Positions 11,423 to 22,547 of a stretch of 64,000 bases of DNA are shown piece by piece. The position numbers were made by a program, and so were the translations under genes. A model generated the notes under the pieces. The model was given only the letters and a program-made list of their open reading frames with translations, did no database searches and had not been told where the DNA came from. Position 1 is the first letter of the stretch, and every line of letters begins with the position of its first letter. Source of the stretch: Lepas anatifera (Eukaryota > Arthropoda > Thecostraca > Lepadidae); NCBI GenBank assembly GCA_034440635.1, contig JAOTON010001583.1, positions 992,001 to 1,056,000 of the forward strand, in the 5' to 3' direction.

Positions 11423-12411
11423 TCTTGAGCGTGATGATAATGTGATTTTATGTCACTGCAGCTGCAGAGGCTATATGTGCCCGTCTATACCGTTTTACAT
11501 CATTCCATCATTCCAAAATTGTCTTTATTAGCTAGACTAGTATATACAGAGGGGGTGATATTCTAAGAATCTGTAATGGGGCTGTATATTACGTCAAAAC
11601 AAACTTCTCTCAGGTACGATAAAACCTTCCCAATATCCACTAATGCGTCATTACCTAGGATGTGTCCCAGCGGAACCGGTGGGAAGAATCGGTGCTGACT
11701 TCGCCTCAGCTGGTCGCAGCTGGATTAATCTTGAGCATGCCTGCATATACAGCTCCTATCATTCTTATTACTCTAAGTTTGCACATTCCTAGTCGGAGCC
11801 TTTTTTAGCATGCAAAACTAATTACGGGAAGTAAATGTTTAATTCCGTATGGGCGAAAAACGACTTCAGCTGTCGATGCACTCCTAAGCCCAGCCGAGGG
11901 TGTTGATGCTGTCTTATCTACCCGCCTGACCGTAAAAGCAGGCGATATGTATGCCCCACACCACAATATTCATTCAATGAAATTGTAAGGCAAGAAACGC
12001 ACTATAAACACCAATTAGCACACTTTCTCTGCACCCGGTACGTCGGACGCCGCTGTTTATGAAAGCCGTTATGGTATGGTAATTTTGGCGGAGTATTGCG
12101 GCCCGTGTCAGTGACCTGTCCTAATTTCGGGCGCAGATGCGTCCTGGCTGCGTACCAGCCCGGGCCGAAGACGTGCTCCTATGATCCGCCGGCCTCGGCA
12201 GTGCCTCTCTCCTGCCCCCGGGCCGCTGGTGGTATGCGCTGCTTATTACTGGACTCGTGGTTTGACCCGCATCGTGGCTAACAAAGGTGCAGCTGGTTCC
12301 GTGTTCTATGCTGAGAGCATTTTGGAGCTGGCTGGTATAGTGAGTGGTTGAAGTTCTACCCCGAAATTCGAGACAGTGGATGTATATGTTGCTGCTTTTT
12401 TGTCACATGAG
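11423..12411. other. No recognised feature
   Basis: Mixed composition, GC-richer near 12,100-12,250. The 61-codon frame there has no recognisable homology. Confidence 0.45.
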
Positions 12412-12600
12412 GGAGGTCTGAGTGGCGCAGTCGGCTAGCGTACGCGTTTGGCCCGATCGCGCAACATTCGCAGTGAGCACATGGTCGCTGGTTCGATTCC
12501 GCCCAGAGGCAGGGCTCGCCGCCCCGCTGCAGCTCCAGCCCCAGCCTAGATAGTTGCCCCTTCACTCGTCGCCGCATAACCTTACAGTTGAACACAATCC
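12412..12600 (+). mobile_element. tRNA-derived SINE or tRNA-like sequence
   Basis: An A box (TGGCGCAGTCGG, near 12,423) and a perfect B-box match (GGTTCGATTCC, 12,490-12,500) are about 55 bp apart, compatible with a class II tRNA or tRNA-derived SINE head. The segment after the B box does not close a good acceptor stem, and non-tRNA sequence follows. I favour a SINE, different from the 5,033 family. Target duplications were not identified. Confidence 0.55.
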
Positions 12601-12719
12601 AGCTGCTGAGGCTGTATCGCGCATATGACCATACCGTTTTAATAAACTAGGTATTCATGCATTCAAGTTGTCCCGTGTCGTTAATGAGAAATATAGACCT
12701 GCGAGCATACTTGTTGATT

Positions 12720-12845
12720 ACTCAGTTTTTTTCTTCTTCAATCGACTCAACTCTGACTCTGATTCTAACTCCAATTACCGCGCTGAAAGTCTGAGTTGAC
12801 TCTAATCCAGGATTGAGTCGACTCAGCTCTGACTCAAATAAGCAA
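12720..12845. repeat. Degenerate GACTC/GAGTC repeat
   Basis: Irregular runs of GACTCAACTCTGACTCTGA type. A matching low-complexity patch lies at 15,215-15,350. Confidence 0.6.
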
Positions 12846-13550
12846 GCTAAGGACAAATTTGTAAGTTAGGCAGAGAATATATCTACCAATAACTTGTCAA
12901 AAATGTATTTGTTCATATTTTCATCCTATTTAAGCGCTTTTTGGTATTTACTTGAATTTTTAGCTAGGGGTGCCCAAATCACCATTGGGGTCCCCAGCAG
13001 ATCATTAAATGCCGGGGCACCCCCAAAGAGATATAAATCCACGCCCCTGACCCAGTTGCCAGTTCAGGTCACCTAAAGATGATGATAGGTGCAGCAGTAA
13101 AGTTAACCTGATGTGCCAATCTGGGATTCACATCGTGTAATAAAATCACCGAGTGCAGCAATATATGGTCACAGGACCTGTATTTAGGTGGTCTGAGGTC
13201 GGGCCATGACTTCTAAATGGAAAATGCATTGGAAATCGGTAAGGGTCACAAAAGGTAAGGTCCAATTCTAGGACGTATTTTGACATCTAGTGACCACGAA
13301 AGTGAGCTGAACAAAAACTGTACAGAATATTTTAGGGACTGGATCCTGATATTTTTCTAACGCTTTCAAACGATGCCGAAGAGCTAAAAAGCTATGCCAA
13401 TGAGTTATGTTCTGATTCGAATCATAAATTAAGCTATCCATGTAACATGCCAGAAGGAGGGCAATCAAGAAGGAGGGGGGGCAGGGGCAATGGCTCCCCC
13501 GAAATGTTTTCGGGTGGCCACAAGGGAAAACTTTGGGGTAAAAACGAAAG

Positions 13551-13553
<3 letters not shown>

Positions 13554-13620
<67 letters not shown>
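13554..13620. repeat. (AT)n microsatellite
   Basis: Uninterrupted AT dinucleotides for about 67 bp. Confidence 0.95.
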
Positions 13621-13621
<1 letters not shown>

Positions 13622-13889
13622 TTCATGCATTAAAAACTAGAAAGATGTATTATTATCATAACAAGAATGAAGGGTCACACCTTTGGTATTAGGGGCACAT
13701 ACAGGATATTTGGTAAGCATGCATATGTACAGGAAAATTGTGGGAGGGGACACACAAGATTTGGGGCAGACATTGGACATTTGGGCGCACACAAAACCCC
13801 ATTGGGGGCACACAAAGCACATTGCGGACACGCAAACTGACATTGTGGGGGAGGGGAGGGGTAGGCCTACAGGATTTAGAGAACACGTT

Positions 13890-14539
13890 TTAAAGGCCCC
13901 CAGAGTTGCTCTCGGAGGTCCATCCAAAAGTTAGTCTCAGGGGCACCAGATTCGATTTCGATTCGGGGGCCCCCCGAGTTGGTCTCGGGGACCCAAGAGT
14001 TGGTCTGGATCCCCCAAACTTGGTCTCGGAGGGCCCTTAAGTATTGAGGACCCCTAGAGTCGATCTGGGGGCCCAGAGTCAGTCTTGGTAGCCCCAAGGC
14101 TTGGTCCTGGGGCCCCCAAGAGTTGCTCTCAGGGGGCACCAAGAGTTAGTCTCGGGGACCCAGAGTTGAGCTCAGAGGACACCCCAAGAGCTAGTATTGG
14201 GCCCCCCATAGTCGGTCTCGGGGACCCGAATTCTTCTGGGGGGTCCAAAAGTTGGTCTCGAGCCCCCCAGAGTTGGTCCTGGGAGGCCCACCAGAGTTGG
14301 TCTCAGAGGTCCAGAGTTTTGGTCTCGGTCCCCCAGGAGCTGGTCTCAGAAGGCCCTCAGAGACGGTGCCATGGCCCCAGGAACTGTTTCACAAGTCTCA
14401 TGGGTCTCATGATTTGTTCTTAGGGGCTCCAGTGATGATTTTGTGAGCCCTCGGAGCTGGTCTTGAAGGACCTCAGTGATGGACTTGGAGACACTCTAGT
14501 TGGTCTCAGGGGCTCTCAAGAATTTGTCTCGAGTCCCTC
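13890..14539 (+). repeat. CCCAGAGTTGGTCTCGG minisatellite
   Basis: Degenerate units of about 25-30 bp with core CCCAGAGTTGGTCTCGGGG recur throughout. The array stops at TTAA (14,540-14,543), where the sequence switches to a TTAA-element-like terminus (CCCGCGCCCTACCGGC). Related to the arrays at 5,925-8,640 and 57,636-57,746. Confidence 0.8.
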
Positions 14540-14560
14540 TTAACCCGCGCCCTACCGGCA
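14540..14560. mobile_element. Solo TTAA-element terminus
   Basis: TTAACCCGCGCCCTACCGGC closely resembles the GC-rich outer end of the ATCGAT-palindrome elements. The rest of an element is absent, so this is a remnant abutting the minisatellite. Confidence 0.45.
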
Positions 14561-14689
14561 TCGCTGTTTTCCCTCTTCTCGCCGTTTCAATGCGAATATC
14601 TACATGTATCTAACCGTCCCGATGGTAATGCTCGGGACTGCTGTTCCTAAGCGAATTCTAAATCATTCAATGATAATAATTGTTCGAGT

Positions 14690-14841
14690 TTAACGACGCA
14701 CCGACTGCCAGGGCCATACGGCGTCGCCAACTCCCTCCATGTCGGGAGGGATTTGGGGGTTCGACTTATTCAGAGGCTCCGCCGGGACTTGAACCCTGGA
14801 CCGGTGGCTTAGTGGATAGACGCACTATCCCGCCAAAGAAA
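14690..14841 (-). mobile_element. SINE copy (family of 5,033)
   Basis: On the minus strand it carries a B box GGTTCAAGTCC, the body segment GGAGTTGGCGACGCC and the 3' segment GGTGCGTCGTTAAAC. The head differs from the 5,033 copy. An A-box match (TGGCTTAGTGG) lies on the opposite strand near 14,804, suggesting a rearranged or composite head. Confidence 0.7.
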
Positions 14842-15214
14842 AGGTATATCTCTTTTCTACTTTGTGCGAAAAGTGAAGATTATTGAGGTGATGTTCGCTC
14901 TCTTTTGCTCACGCCTGGCAGGAGCAGCGCGTGCCGTGGCTCGCAGCGGCCCGCATGGGGCCCCTGACAGAGACCGCTCCCGTCAACTCAGGCGGCGGGC
15001 GAAGTGGTGACAATTTTTGTAGCTTGGCAAGCCAAAAACGATCGATGGGACAATAAGGGCACACGTAAAAATACGGAACAATGGCCCAGACAGCGTCCTA
15101 ACGCTTGCTTCCTGGTAAACGTCCCCAGTCGGCATGGTGGCAACGCCAGACTCGAAACACCAGCAGAGGCTTATAGGGTGAGAGGGGTGGTCTCAGGCCG
15201 CCCTCCTTGTATCC

Positions 15215-15350
15215 AGACCTCGAGTCGGAGTCAGAGTTTAATCAAATTTTGACTCGTTCGACAATGAATTGATATGAGTCGAAAAAATTAGACCGGTGAG
15301 TTGAGTTGAGTCGGTTCACATTGCGTCAACGAGTTGAGTTGTGTTGAGTT
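15215..15350. repeat. Degenerate GAGTTGAGTC repeat
   Basis: Irregular GAGTTGAGTTGAGTCGG-type repetition, akin to 12,720-12,845 on the opposite strand. Confidence 0.55.
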
Positions 15351-15392
15351 GGCCGTATGACCCTGACAGTTGGTGCGTCGTTAACCCCTTAA
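15346..15392 (+). mobile_element. SINE 3' fragment
   Basis: GTATGACCCTGACAGTTGG followed by TGCGTCGTTAACCCC matches the 3' part of the 5,033 SINE; the head is missing. Confidence 0.6.
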
Positions 15393-16474
15393 TGTTTGAA
15401 GTTGTAGAGACTGCGAGTCAACTAAGTCGACGAAAAAAGTTGACGCAACAGTTTGATATGATGCTGAATAAAAGTGTTCGAATTTACCTACCTTTTTCAA
15501 AACTCCTTTTACCTCCTTTAAATACCTCATTTAAATACCTTTTTCCTTCAGTGTTTCAATTGTTCAAATCAAAGTTAAAATTTATTTCGATTTATCAATT
15601 CAATTCTGAGTTTCAATTGCTTTTACTAAAGGCCCACCCGGGCAAAAGAAATCCTTAGGCACAGCTAATACATTTACTAAAAAAACTAAGCAGACTCTTA
15701 TCTCTGGCATTGCCTTAAATATTTAAAATGGTGAAATGGACTCAAAATATGTACATTTAAAATCTCTCAAAAACTACTCATCAACAATGTTTCACATTAT
15801 TTCTTCGCTCCAACCACTGCACCACCCCCTCGCGGTCGTCCGTCGTCGTTGTCCTAGAATAAACACAAAAACACAAGTGTGCGCCATTGCTGTCTTTGTA
15901 GAAAATATTCAACCAAGTAAAAGCGCAAGCTTTAGTGACTCCAAGGCACCAGGGAGTGTACAAAACCACGTGATAATTCACGAAGAGTTGCATTTTTTAC
16001 TACACGTGGTATTGCTTCTTTTGACTGTAATGCGCCATCTGCAGCTACCTTATTAATTTTGCCTATTAAAAGCAAATATTGCTATTAGCGTAGAACATTT
16101 TGACCTTGCTGATTTGATTTGATTAAAATGAAAAGAAGCTGCTATTCCACGAATCTGAGAAGATATTTTCTGTCAGTGGTTCTGCCTGATCAGAGACCAG
16201 TGACGGCGGAACGTTTTCGTCCAAGGGGGGGCTTAATTCTAAAACGCAAAACTCTGCTTGTATCATGGTTACCCAAGGAAAATTTCCCCGTCAAAAGGGT
16301 ACTGTTAGAGTCATGTTATAGTTATGGTCAGATGCCATAGCAGATGGTCAGTGCTATGATCAGATTCTCAAAAACTCAAATTAACTATCAAGATGGTGGT
16401 AAGAATACAGGGCATGAGAATTTTCGATTTGATCTATCAAATATTGACTAATAGCCCTTTATATTTTTCCTCAG
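15393..16474. other. No recognised feature
   Basis: AT-rich with several frames of about 100 codons (15,341-15,658 and 15,736-16,056) that I do not recognise and consider chance. Confidence 0.4.
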
Positions 16475-16631
16475 TGGTGGATCCAGGAATTCATTTGAGG
16501 GGGGGTTAGGCGGCTCGAGCATCACTCGCCAGTACCTCGGGCAGCCCCTCGCCTGTGTATTAACTACACGGGCTCGGAAATTTCGAGGGGGGAGCTTGAG
16601 CCCCTAGACCCCCACCCTTGGATCCACCATT
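16475..16631. mobile_element. Short GGTGGATCCA-ended MITE-like repeat
   Basis: Left end CAGTGGTGGATCCAGG and right end CTTGGATCCACCATT are inverted. The interior is G/C-tract-rich, as in the GGCGGATCCAGG repeats at 18,906, 25,215 and 34,655. No clear target duplication. Confidence 0.5.
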
Positions 16632-16649
16632 ATCTTTAATCATATATTA

Positions 16650-17005
16650 ATAATAGACTGAACAAAAAATTAAGCCCATCTTAGGTCAACAATTGGAAAA
16701 TTTTAAGATAGCAGATTTGTGGACGACTCCAATGATCCCATCATATTATTATTGCTTGGAACTGATCGGTTGCCAGATGTTCCTTCAGCGTCGCTTCACT
16801 CGTGATTTTGGGTTAAGAGGTTGGGTCGCTTGACCTTGAATAACTTTGACCTGACATGACCTGGCCTAAAAATGTGGCACAGGTGCATGAAGTTAATTGG
16901 GAAAACGTCACTATAAGTTGTGTTGTTCTGCGTTTCGTCGTTTTTACATTATTTAGAAAAATATGCAGGAGCGAATTTTGTGCCCCCCCCAGTGGGGCGC
17001 CTGTC
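16650..17005 (-). mobile_element. Diverged TTAA/AGGTCA element fragment
   Basis: Read on the minus strand it starts with CGCCCCACTGGGGGGG, then the 5' segment with AAACGACGAAACGCAGAAC, then AGGTCATGTCAGGTCAAAG, matching the 5' region of the larger elements. It fades near 16,650. Confidence 0.55.
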
Positions 17006-17930
17006 AAAACATACGAAATTTGAAGGATAGGGTTATACTATGAGTCATTGTATTCTTTGAGGGAAATCTATGAAAATGTAATTCCCATAACATGCCCATC
17101 AAGGGCTGCTGGTACGGATATCGTACAATGCTTGGGCACATTGCGCTTGCATCACTAATTCAAAAATGTCATTTATCATATTTGAGGAAAAAACCTGTTT
17201 CCAATTTTTCAAAACGGAAGGCTCTCACCCCAAATTTGATTTTCCAAGGATAAAATATATCACTTTTTAATTACATCATTATTTAATCACGTGACCTGAC
17301 CCTAGGTAACCGATAAAATTGTATTATTTTTGGGGAATTTTAAACTTAAACGCCACCAAATTTCTATTTAGATCTTCAAAATTCCAAGCACCTATAATTT
17401 CATATAGCTACCATGGTTAGTCCCGATGATAGGGCTATTGGAAAAGTAAGGTATTACCTTGGGTCCAAAAGTTGCCTGAGGCATAACTCAAAGCCCAGTG
17501 CACGGGCGAAGCTAAAAATGTCTCAGGGTTAATCTACGCCCTGGACAACCATTGCGGCAAACTTTCATAAAAATCTGAGGTGTAGGGTGCTATCGCTTGG
17601 TCGCTTTGCCGTGGAATGCCCTACTTAGAGTGAGGAGGGACGGTAGATTGCCAGCGAGATGGCGGAGCCGGCAAGGTCACGAACTGCCGGCAGCCGCTGG
17701 TTGTGAAAGGCGGATAATGGTGGGAGGGAGTGTTGAACGGGACGCCATTGGTGAACTCTGGTGGTGTGGTGAAAAATACAGGGGGCTCAGGGCGACCAAA
17801 GCCACAGAAGGATCTAAAACGTAAAACAAGGCACTAATTTAAAGCTTGAGGGAAAGTGCAACGGCATGAGGATAAAGCAAATAGCATAATCATAAACACA
17901 CGCAGGACAAATGTTTTATATAACATTGAG
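17006..17930. other. No firm feature
   Basis: One TGACCTGACCC cluster near 17,292 hints at a very old AGGTCA element. The 75-codon frame at 17,597 has no recognisable family. Confidence 0.35.
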
Positions 17931-18231
17931 TTAACCCTATTTCCAACGGGGTGAGGCAGATTCTGCCCACCCCTCCGATTTTTCCGTGGTATCTCCAAAA
18001 CGGTTTGAGATAGGCTCTTGAAATTTTGTGAATTTTCTTAAAACTAAATAGCACGTCTTCCCTGAACATTTTGAAAATATATATGCGCCAGAGGCGGAGC
18101 TATGACTCGCTAATTTGGAGGTTTTTATCCAGAAGCCGAGCATTGTCGCCTGCTTTGCGTTTGTGCTACAATAAAGCTGTCTGTTACGAATTGGCGGTAG
18201 TCGTAATGTTTGAATGTCATTGCTGAGGTTT

Positions 18232-18897
18232 AAGATGACTGTTGATGAGTATTTTGATGTAATTTTGGCCATAGGCGATTCCAGAAATTAAAAATGGGGG
18301 GGGTTACATTGTTATCCATCCGAACTCTTCCAAAGTAAATAGATTGAGTACCGAGTGTACGGGAGGGGTAAACATAGCCATGCATTGATCCCATATGTGT
18401 ATTATATGATGATAGGAAGTCATAGGCGTGCTCAGGCATCGTGATTAGGGGGGTTCACGCACTCAAGTTCATTTTTGTGTTGTGTGTGCATTTAATAGGA
18501 CAAAACATTGTAACTATGCACTTAGTTCTTACAACAAATGAGATTAGGATGACAGTTGATGTGCATTTCGATATATTTTTGGCCATAAGCGGTTCCAGGA
18601 GCTCAAAATGGGGTCTACAATGATATCCATTCAAACTCTTCCAAAATGAATAAACTACCTACAGAATGGACGGGAGGGGTAAAAATAAGGATATTTAGAT
18701 CCCATCCGTGTATTATATGATAAAGGATATCATAGGCGTGCTCGGGTACCGTAATAAGGGGAGTTCACTAACTTTCAAGCCCATTTTAGAGTTGTGTCTG
18801 CATTGAATGGGGCAAAGCTGAAAGTGCCCTTAAACACCAATACACACGGGGCAAAGCATCGTAGATATGCATTTAGTCCTAACACCAAATGGACACA
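18232..18897. repeat. Tandem repeat of about 315 bp, just over two units
   Basis: The block from GATGACTGTTGATG (18,234) recurs from GATGACAGTTGATG (18,549), including TTTTGGCCATA, CGGGAGGGGTAAA and CATAGGCGTGCTC. A third partial unit begins near 18,853. Several substitutions separate the units. Confidence 0.8.
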
Positions 18898-18905
18898 ATG
18901 TATCC

Positions 18906-19038
18906 ATAGGCGGATCCAGGAGTGTTCCCCAGGTCGGGCAGGGGTGGATAAAGGCGGGGTAATTTGAAAAGTAGCCATACCTGAAAGGCGGGGCAATTTG
19001 TGTCTTATCCCACTATCTTGCCTCCCTGAATCCGCCTC
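18906..19038. mobile_element. GGCGGATCCAGG-ended insertion
   Basis: The ends ATAGGCGGATCCAGG and CCTGAATCCGCCT are inverted, and the segment interrupts the tandem repeat inside the 17,931 element. Probably a small MITE. Confidence 0.5.
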
Positions 19039-19501
19039 TGACATATTTTTGGTATTTGAGCACTTTGCTTGACATCAGAGATATCACACTGTACCTGGCG
19101 TGTGCATTTCTGCAAAAGGACATGAAAAATTCACATAATTCCCCCCACAATATCTGGTCCTAGAACCACCCTTGAATTTTTAATTTCGCCTAAATGAGAG
19201 ATATGACCATTTCCAAGCAATGTTCTGTCAAACCATACTAGTTTCGTAAAAATCAAGCCTAAGAGACAAGACTTGCGGATATTCTAAAAAAAGGCAGACA
19301 TTTTGTGTATTTTGAACCCCTACCCTAAACTCTCAAAATTTTTAAATTTGCTTTTTCCAAAATGGAGTTTAGCGCCAGAAAAATCGATTGCAGCTTGAAT
19401 TTTTAAAATCGGCCGGGTAAATTTCGAGATCTTAGTGGGGGGGCAGAATCTGCCCCTGTTGGAAATAGGGGTAGCCGGGAGCCCGTTGGAAATAGGTTTA
19501 A

Positions 19502-20814
19502 AAAGCAGCGAAAACACACCAGTGGTGGCAGGAGCGGGAAGCGGGGGGGGGAGCTGTGTGTCCCCCTATCCGGAGCCATGGGAGAAAACACGTCATTTTT
19601 TTCACAACGTCGTTTTGTACCAGTTCTAGCATAATATGCTAAGAATAGGCTAGACATTATCTTAGGATTCGTACAAGCCAAACGCAAATGGCTGCAGCTG
19701 GTAAGTATTTCTTGAAACAAAACAGTTGATTTGGTTTCAAATAAGGCACGATAATAATATCATTTTTTTAAACTAAGGTTTCATTACAGACCCTGGTCGT
19801 CGAGCCTAAAATATTTTACGCTTTGTCAATGCTATATTTTATGCGTATTCTTTCTCGGGGTCTAACCGAGACCCCGAGACAGTCCAAGGAAACCTGGGCA
19901 AGTCAAAGGGTCAAACAACAGTTAAATGAAATTGAACCCCTCAGAAGAAATCAGAGCCTTGGACTGTTCTGGAAGCTTGAGTAGGACTTAAATTTAAATT
20001 TCCTAGGATGTATTTTTTACCAATTGGCCCCAAAGAGTGGTATCTGGGATCATATTTACATTGGACCACTTCAAAGAAGCTCCGTATCGAGCACCAATAA
20101 CAAGAACACTCATCTTTTTCACTTCATCAACGTTCCTTTATTTATTTATTTTGTTTATATGAATTAAATCACGAACAGAACATGTTCCACTAACAGGCGA
20201 GGTCTATGTAGATAAAAGGATGAGTCATACACATGTAAAAAGTAGTAAAAACATTAAATTGTAAGTGATGAGTAAAATGCAGGTGCTGATATAACCGATG
20301 AGAAAAGTGAAGTTAATAACAGCTAAACAGTACGAATATGTCAGATTTTTTCTACAAAAGTTAAAAGGGTCATTAAAAAAATATGCGTTTCCCTGGCGCA
20401 GAAATGCATTTGTCTCCCTCGGTATCCGCTGAAGAGACGCTGAGGGAAGCTGTCAGAGACGGTGCTGACACAACCTCGCCGCTCAGCGAAAATACCAATA
20501 ACTAGAGGAGTGATCAATTCAGAAATAAAGGGCCCAGCCGGAATATATCAAGTTTTTCCCTATATTGGATTTAAGAAAGAGCGGGACAAAACATTAGAAG
20601 TGTTTTGCTAAGGTTTCATGGATTTTCATCGAATGTTGAACGCAGATACTGCGTAAACAAAATGTAGAAAAACAGAATTGAGCAGGGAACCAAGGAAACA
20701 TATAGCGACGGATTACTTGCTGAGTATGGTAGTGATTGTAATAAAGTGAACTTATATATTGACAAAAATATGTGATATACATCGGTTATTACTATTAAGA
20801 AAAAATTCAATGTG
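19502..20814. other. No recognised gene
   Basis: Contains TTTATTTATTTATTTTG near 20,135, which on the minus strand could be a retroposon A-rich tail. Otherwise nothing recognised. Confidence 0.4.
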
Positions 20815-20822
20815 GTCTTCAT

Positions 20823-20959
20823 CAGTGGCGGACAAAGGTGCACCGTTTGGGGGGCAACTTGTGGAAAATCGTAAAAACATAGTGTTTTTAAGAAAATCTG
20901 TCAAAATGTCGCCATTTGGGAGGTCATGACCCCTTCCCCCCTCTCTGCGTCCGCCAGTG
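20823..20959. mobile_element. hAT-type MITE
   Basis: Ends are CAGTGGCGGAC and its inverse GTCCGCCAGTG (one mismatch). Flanks are GTCTTCAT (20,815-20,822) and ATCTTCAT (20,960-20,967), an 8-bp duplication with one difference. Eight-bp duplications and CAG-type termini are typical of hAT elements. At 137 bp it is non-autonomous. Confidence 0.75.
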
Positions 20960-20967
20960 ATCTTCAT

Positions 20968-21725
20968 AGATGTGATGTTTAAAATTCGCTTAATACTATA
21001 ATACTATTTGCACGCCACCTAAATGTCGGAGTCGAATCTTCACTGACAGCCATGATTTCGTGGTTCGCTAGTTTAACGTTTTATAAGCCAATTTCAGCGG
21101 TAGGTTTCAAATTCATTGGATTTATTATGAAGAAAACTAGTCAGCTAACAATCTCAAAACTTTCTCAATCGATTTGTCTCATCGAGAGAAATCAAACAAG
21201 GTGCTACTCGACATGCTTTGGACTTTTAGTTATTGGGGCATCAAACCTCGGCCATAGGCCGAAATTAAGAAAAACGGCCTAAAAAACTTCGATGTGCTAA
21301 GTATGCAGAGCAGACACGGGAAAACCGAGGTCACCTCGTTATTTTGCTTTTTTCATGGGAAACAATTGGAAAAACTGGAAAAAGTCAAAAAGTGCTTATT
21401 TTGGGGAGCACTAATGTACATACAACCAATAACTTGGAGACAAGTCGCTTCGAAATATAGCGTGGCTCGCAAACGTGAAGCTACTATCAGGTAAGCTTTG
21501 CCTTGTGCTGTGCTATAACCTGTGGGTTATGGACTAAGTAACGGAGCCAGAACAGCCCACCATGCAGCCTTGATGATGACTCAAATTCAGATATTCATGC
21601 AGTGAGCTCCTGCCTCCTGGCCTCCCAAACATTCTTTCTGATGCTAGCTCCGAGGACATGTAGCCAGTCGGTGGCCGCTCCACTGCCTGCGCGCTCCCAC
21701 TGACACCAATGTCGTCCCACATGCG
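20968..21725. other. No recognised feature
   Basis: Nothing recognised; short frames only. Confidence 0.4.
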
Positions 21726-21732
21726 AACTGGT

Positions 21733-21806
21733 CAACGAGGAGAAGCACAAGGGTATTGCTGACGAGATGAACACTGCCTTCGCCGAGCTGTCAGGACACC
21801 ACACCG
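21733..21806 (+). pseudogene. Tropomyosin C-terminus-like coding fragment
   Basis: The plus-strand frame reads ELVNEEKHKGIADEMNTAF, followed by AELSGH. This closely follows the conserved tropomyosin tail pattern (EL, charged run, K-KGI, DE-hydrophobic, TF-type, ELSGY), which is coiled-coil actin-binding protein. No upstream coding homology, AG splice acceptor or stop codon at the usual tail position is visible. The frame runs on into unrelated sequence until a stop at 22,124-22,126. I infer a stray or decayed terminal exon. The match is short and could be chance. Confidence 0.4.
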
Positions 21807-22126
21807 GCTCGCGCATCCTAGAGTCGGGCGGCGGCTGGGCGCGCCTCCTGTGCCTTTTCGCCCTAGCCGTCTCCTTTCCGATTCTTCCTAGCCTTTTTTA
21901 CTGTCAATATAGATTTATACAGTCGGCTTTGGAAATCAAGCAAAGAACGAGCCGAATTTGTAGAAAAATTGAAAATGGGGCAGATCGGGAACGTCAAACA
22001 TGCCTCAGAGTTTTTCAGGTTTGCCCCCTCCATCCAAAATTACCTTCCGCCGCCCCTGAAACACATACAAAAGCCGCAGGTTACAGTACTAAGGGATCGC
22101 CTCTGGTCATGGTATACGTAAATTAG

Positions 22127-22300
22127 TGATCGGAAGTGGGGTCAAAGTCAATCACGGGGTGAACAGGTTCGGCGCTGACAGAAGGCGAGAGAGGAAGAGA
22201 TAAAAAACGACATAGAAGAGTGATCGGGAGTGGGTTCAAGGTCAAGTTCGGAGTTAACAGGTTTGGAACTGATAGAAAGCGAGAGGAGTGTCTCCTTTTT
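22127..22300. repeat. Two-unit tandem duplication of about 92 bp
   Basis: GTGATCGGAAGTGGGGTCAA (near 22,127) recurs as GTGATCGGGAGTGGGTTCAA (near 22,219), and both continue through an AACAGGTT and GACAGAAGGCGAG-like segment. Confidence 0.7.
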
Positions 22301-22547
22301 GCCGACGTTTTTTTGTCTGGAGATGATGGAAGGTTCGGGCGTTCAGGCAGCAGTGCGATTAAATCTAGTTTGGCTATAGTAAATCAAAGTATTTATGACA
22401 GTAATCCGCGCAGGAACATGGTTGGGCGCATTTGGGCGATTGGGCACGAAGTCATAGTGTATGGTAGTATACATCTGAGAATATTCTGTCCCGTGTGTCT
22501 TGGCGGCGAGTGCTCGCGTGAGTCAGCTGGTGGGGATGCGTTGTCAC

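Larger units (their letters stand above)
17931..19501 (+). mobile_element. Divergent TTAA element with internal tandem repeat
   Basis: TTAA (17,931-17,934) is followed by CCCTATTTCCAACGGG. On the right, GTTGGAAATAGGGG, a spacer GTAGCCGGGAGCCC and a second GTTGGAAATAGG precede TTAA (19,498-19,501). This is the same doubled-terminus plan as the AGGTCA elements, with different sequence. Just inside each end is GGCAGATTCTGCC or its near equivalent, a subterminal palindrome. The interior contains a tandem repeat of about 315 bp. The 111- and 105-codon frames across its ends are not convincing genes. Confidence 0.65.

Noticed and set aside
12412..12520. Functional tRNA gene
   Set aside because: A and B boxes are good but I could not close a proper acceptor stem, and downstream sequence looks like a SINE body.
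17597..17824. 75-codon Arg/Gly-rich frame as a gene
   Set aside because: Short, no family resemblance, and near a decayed element.
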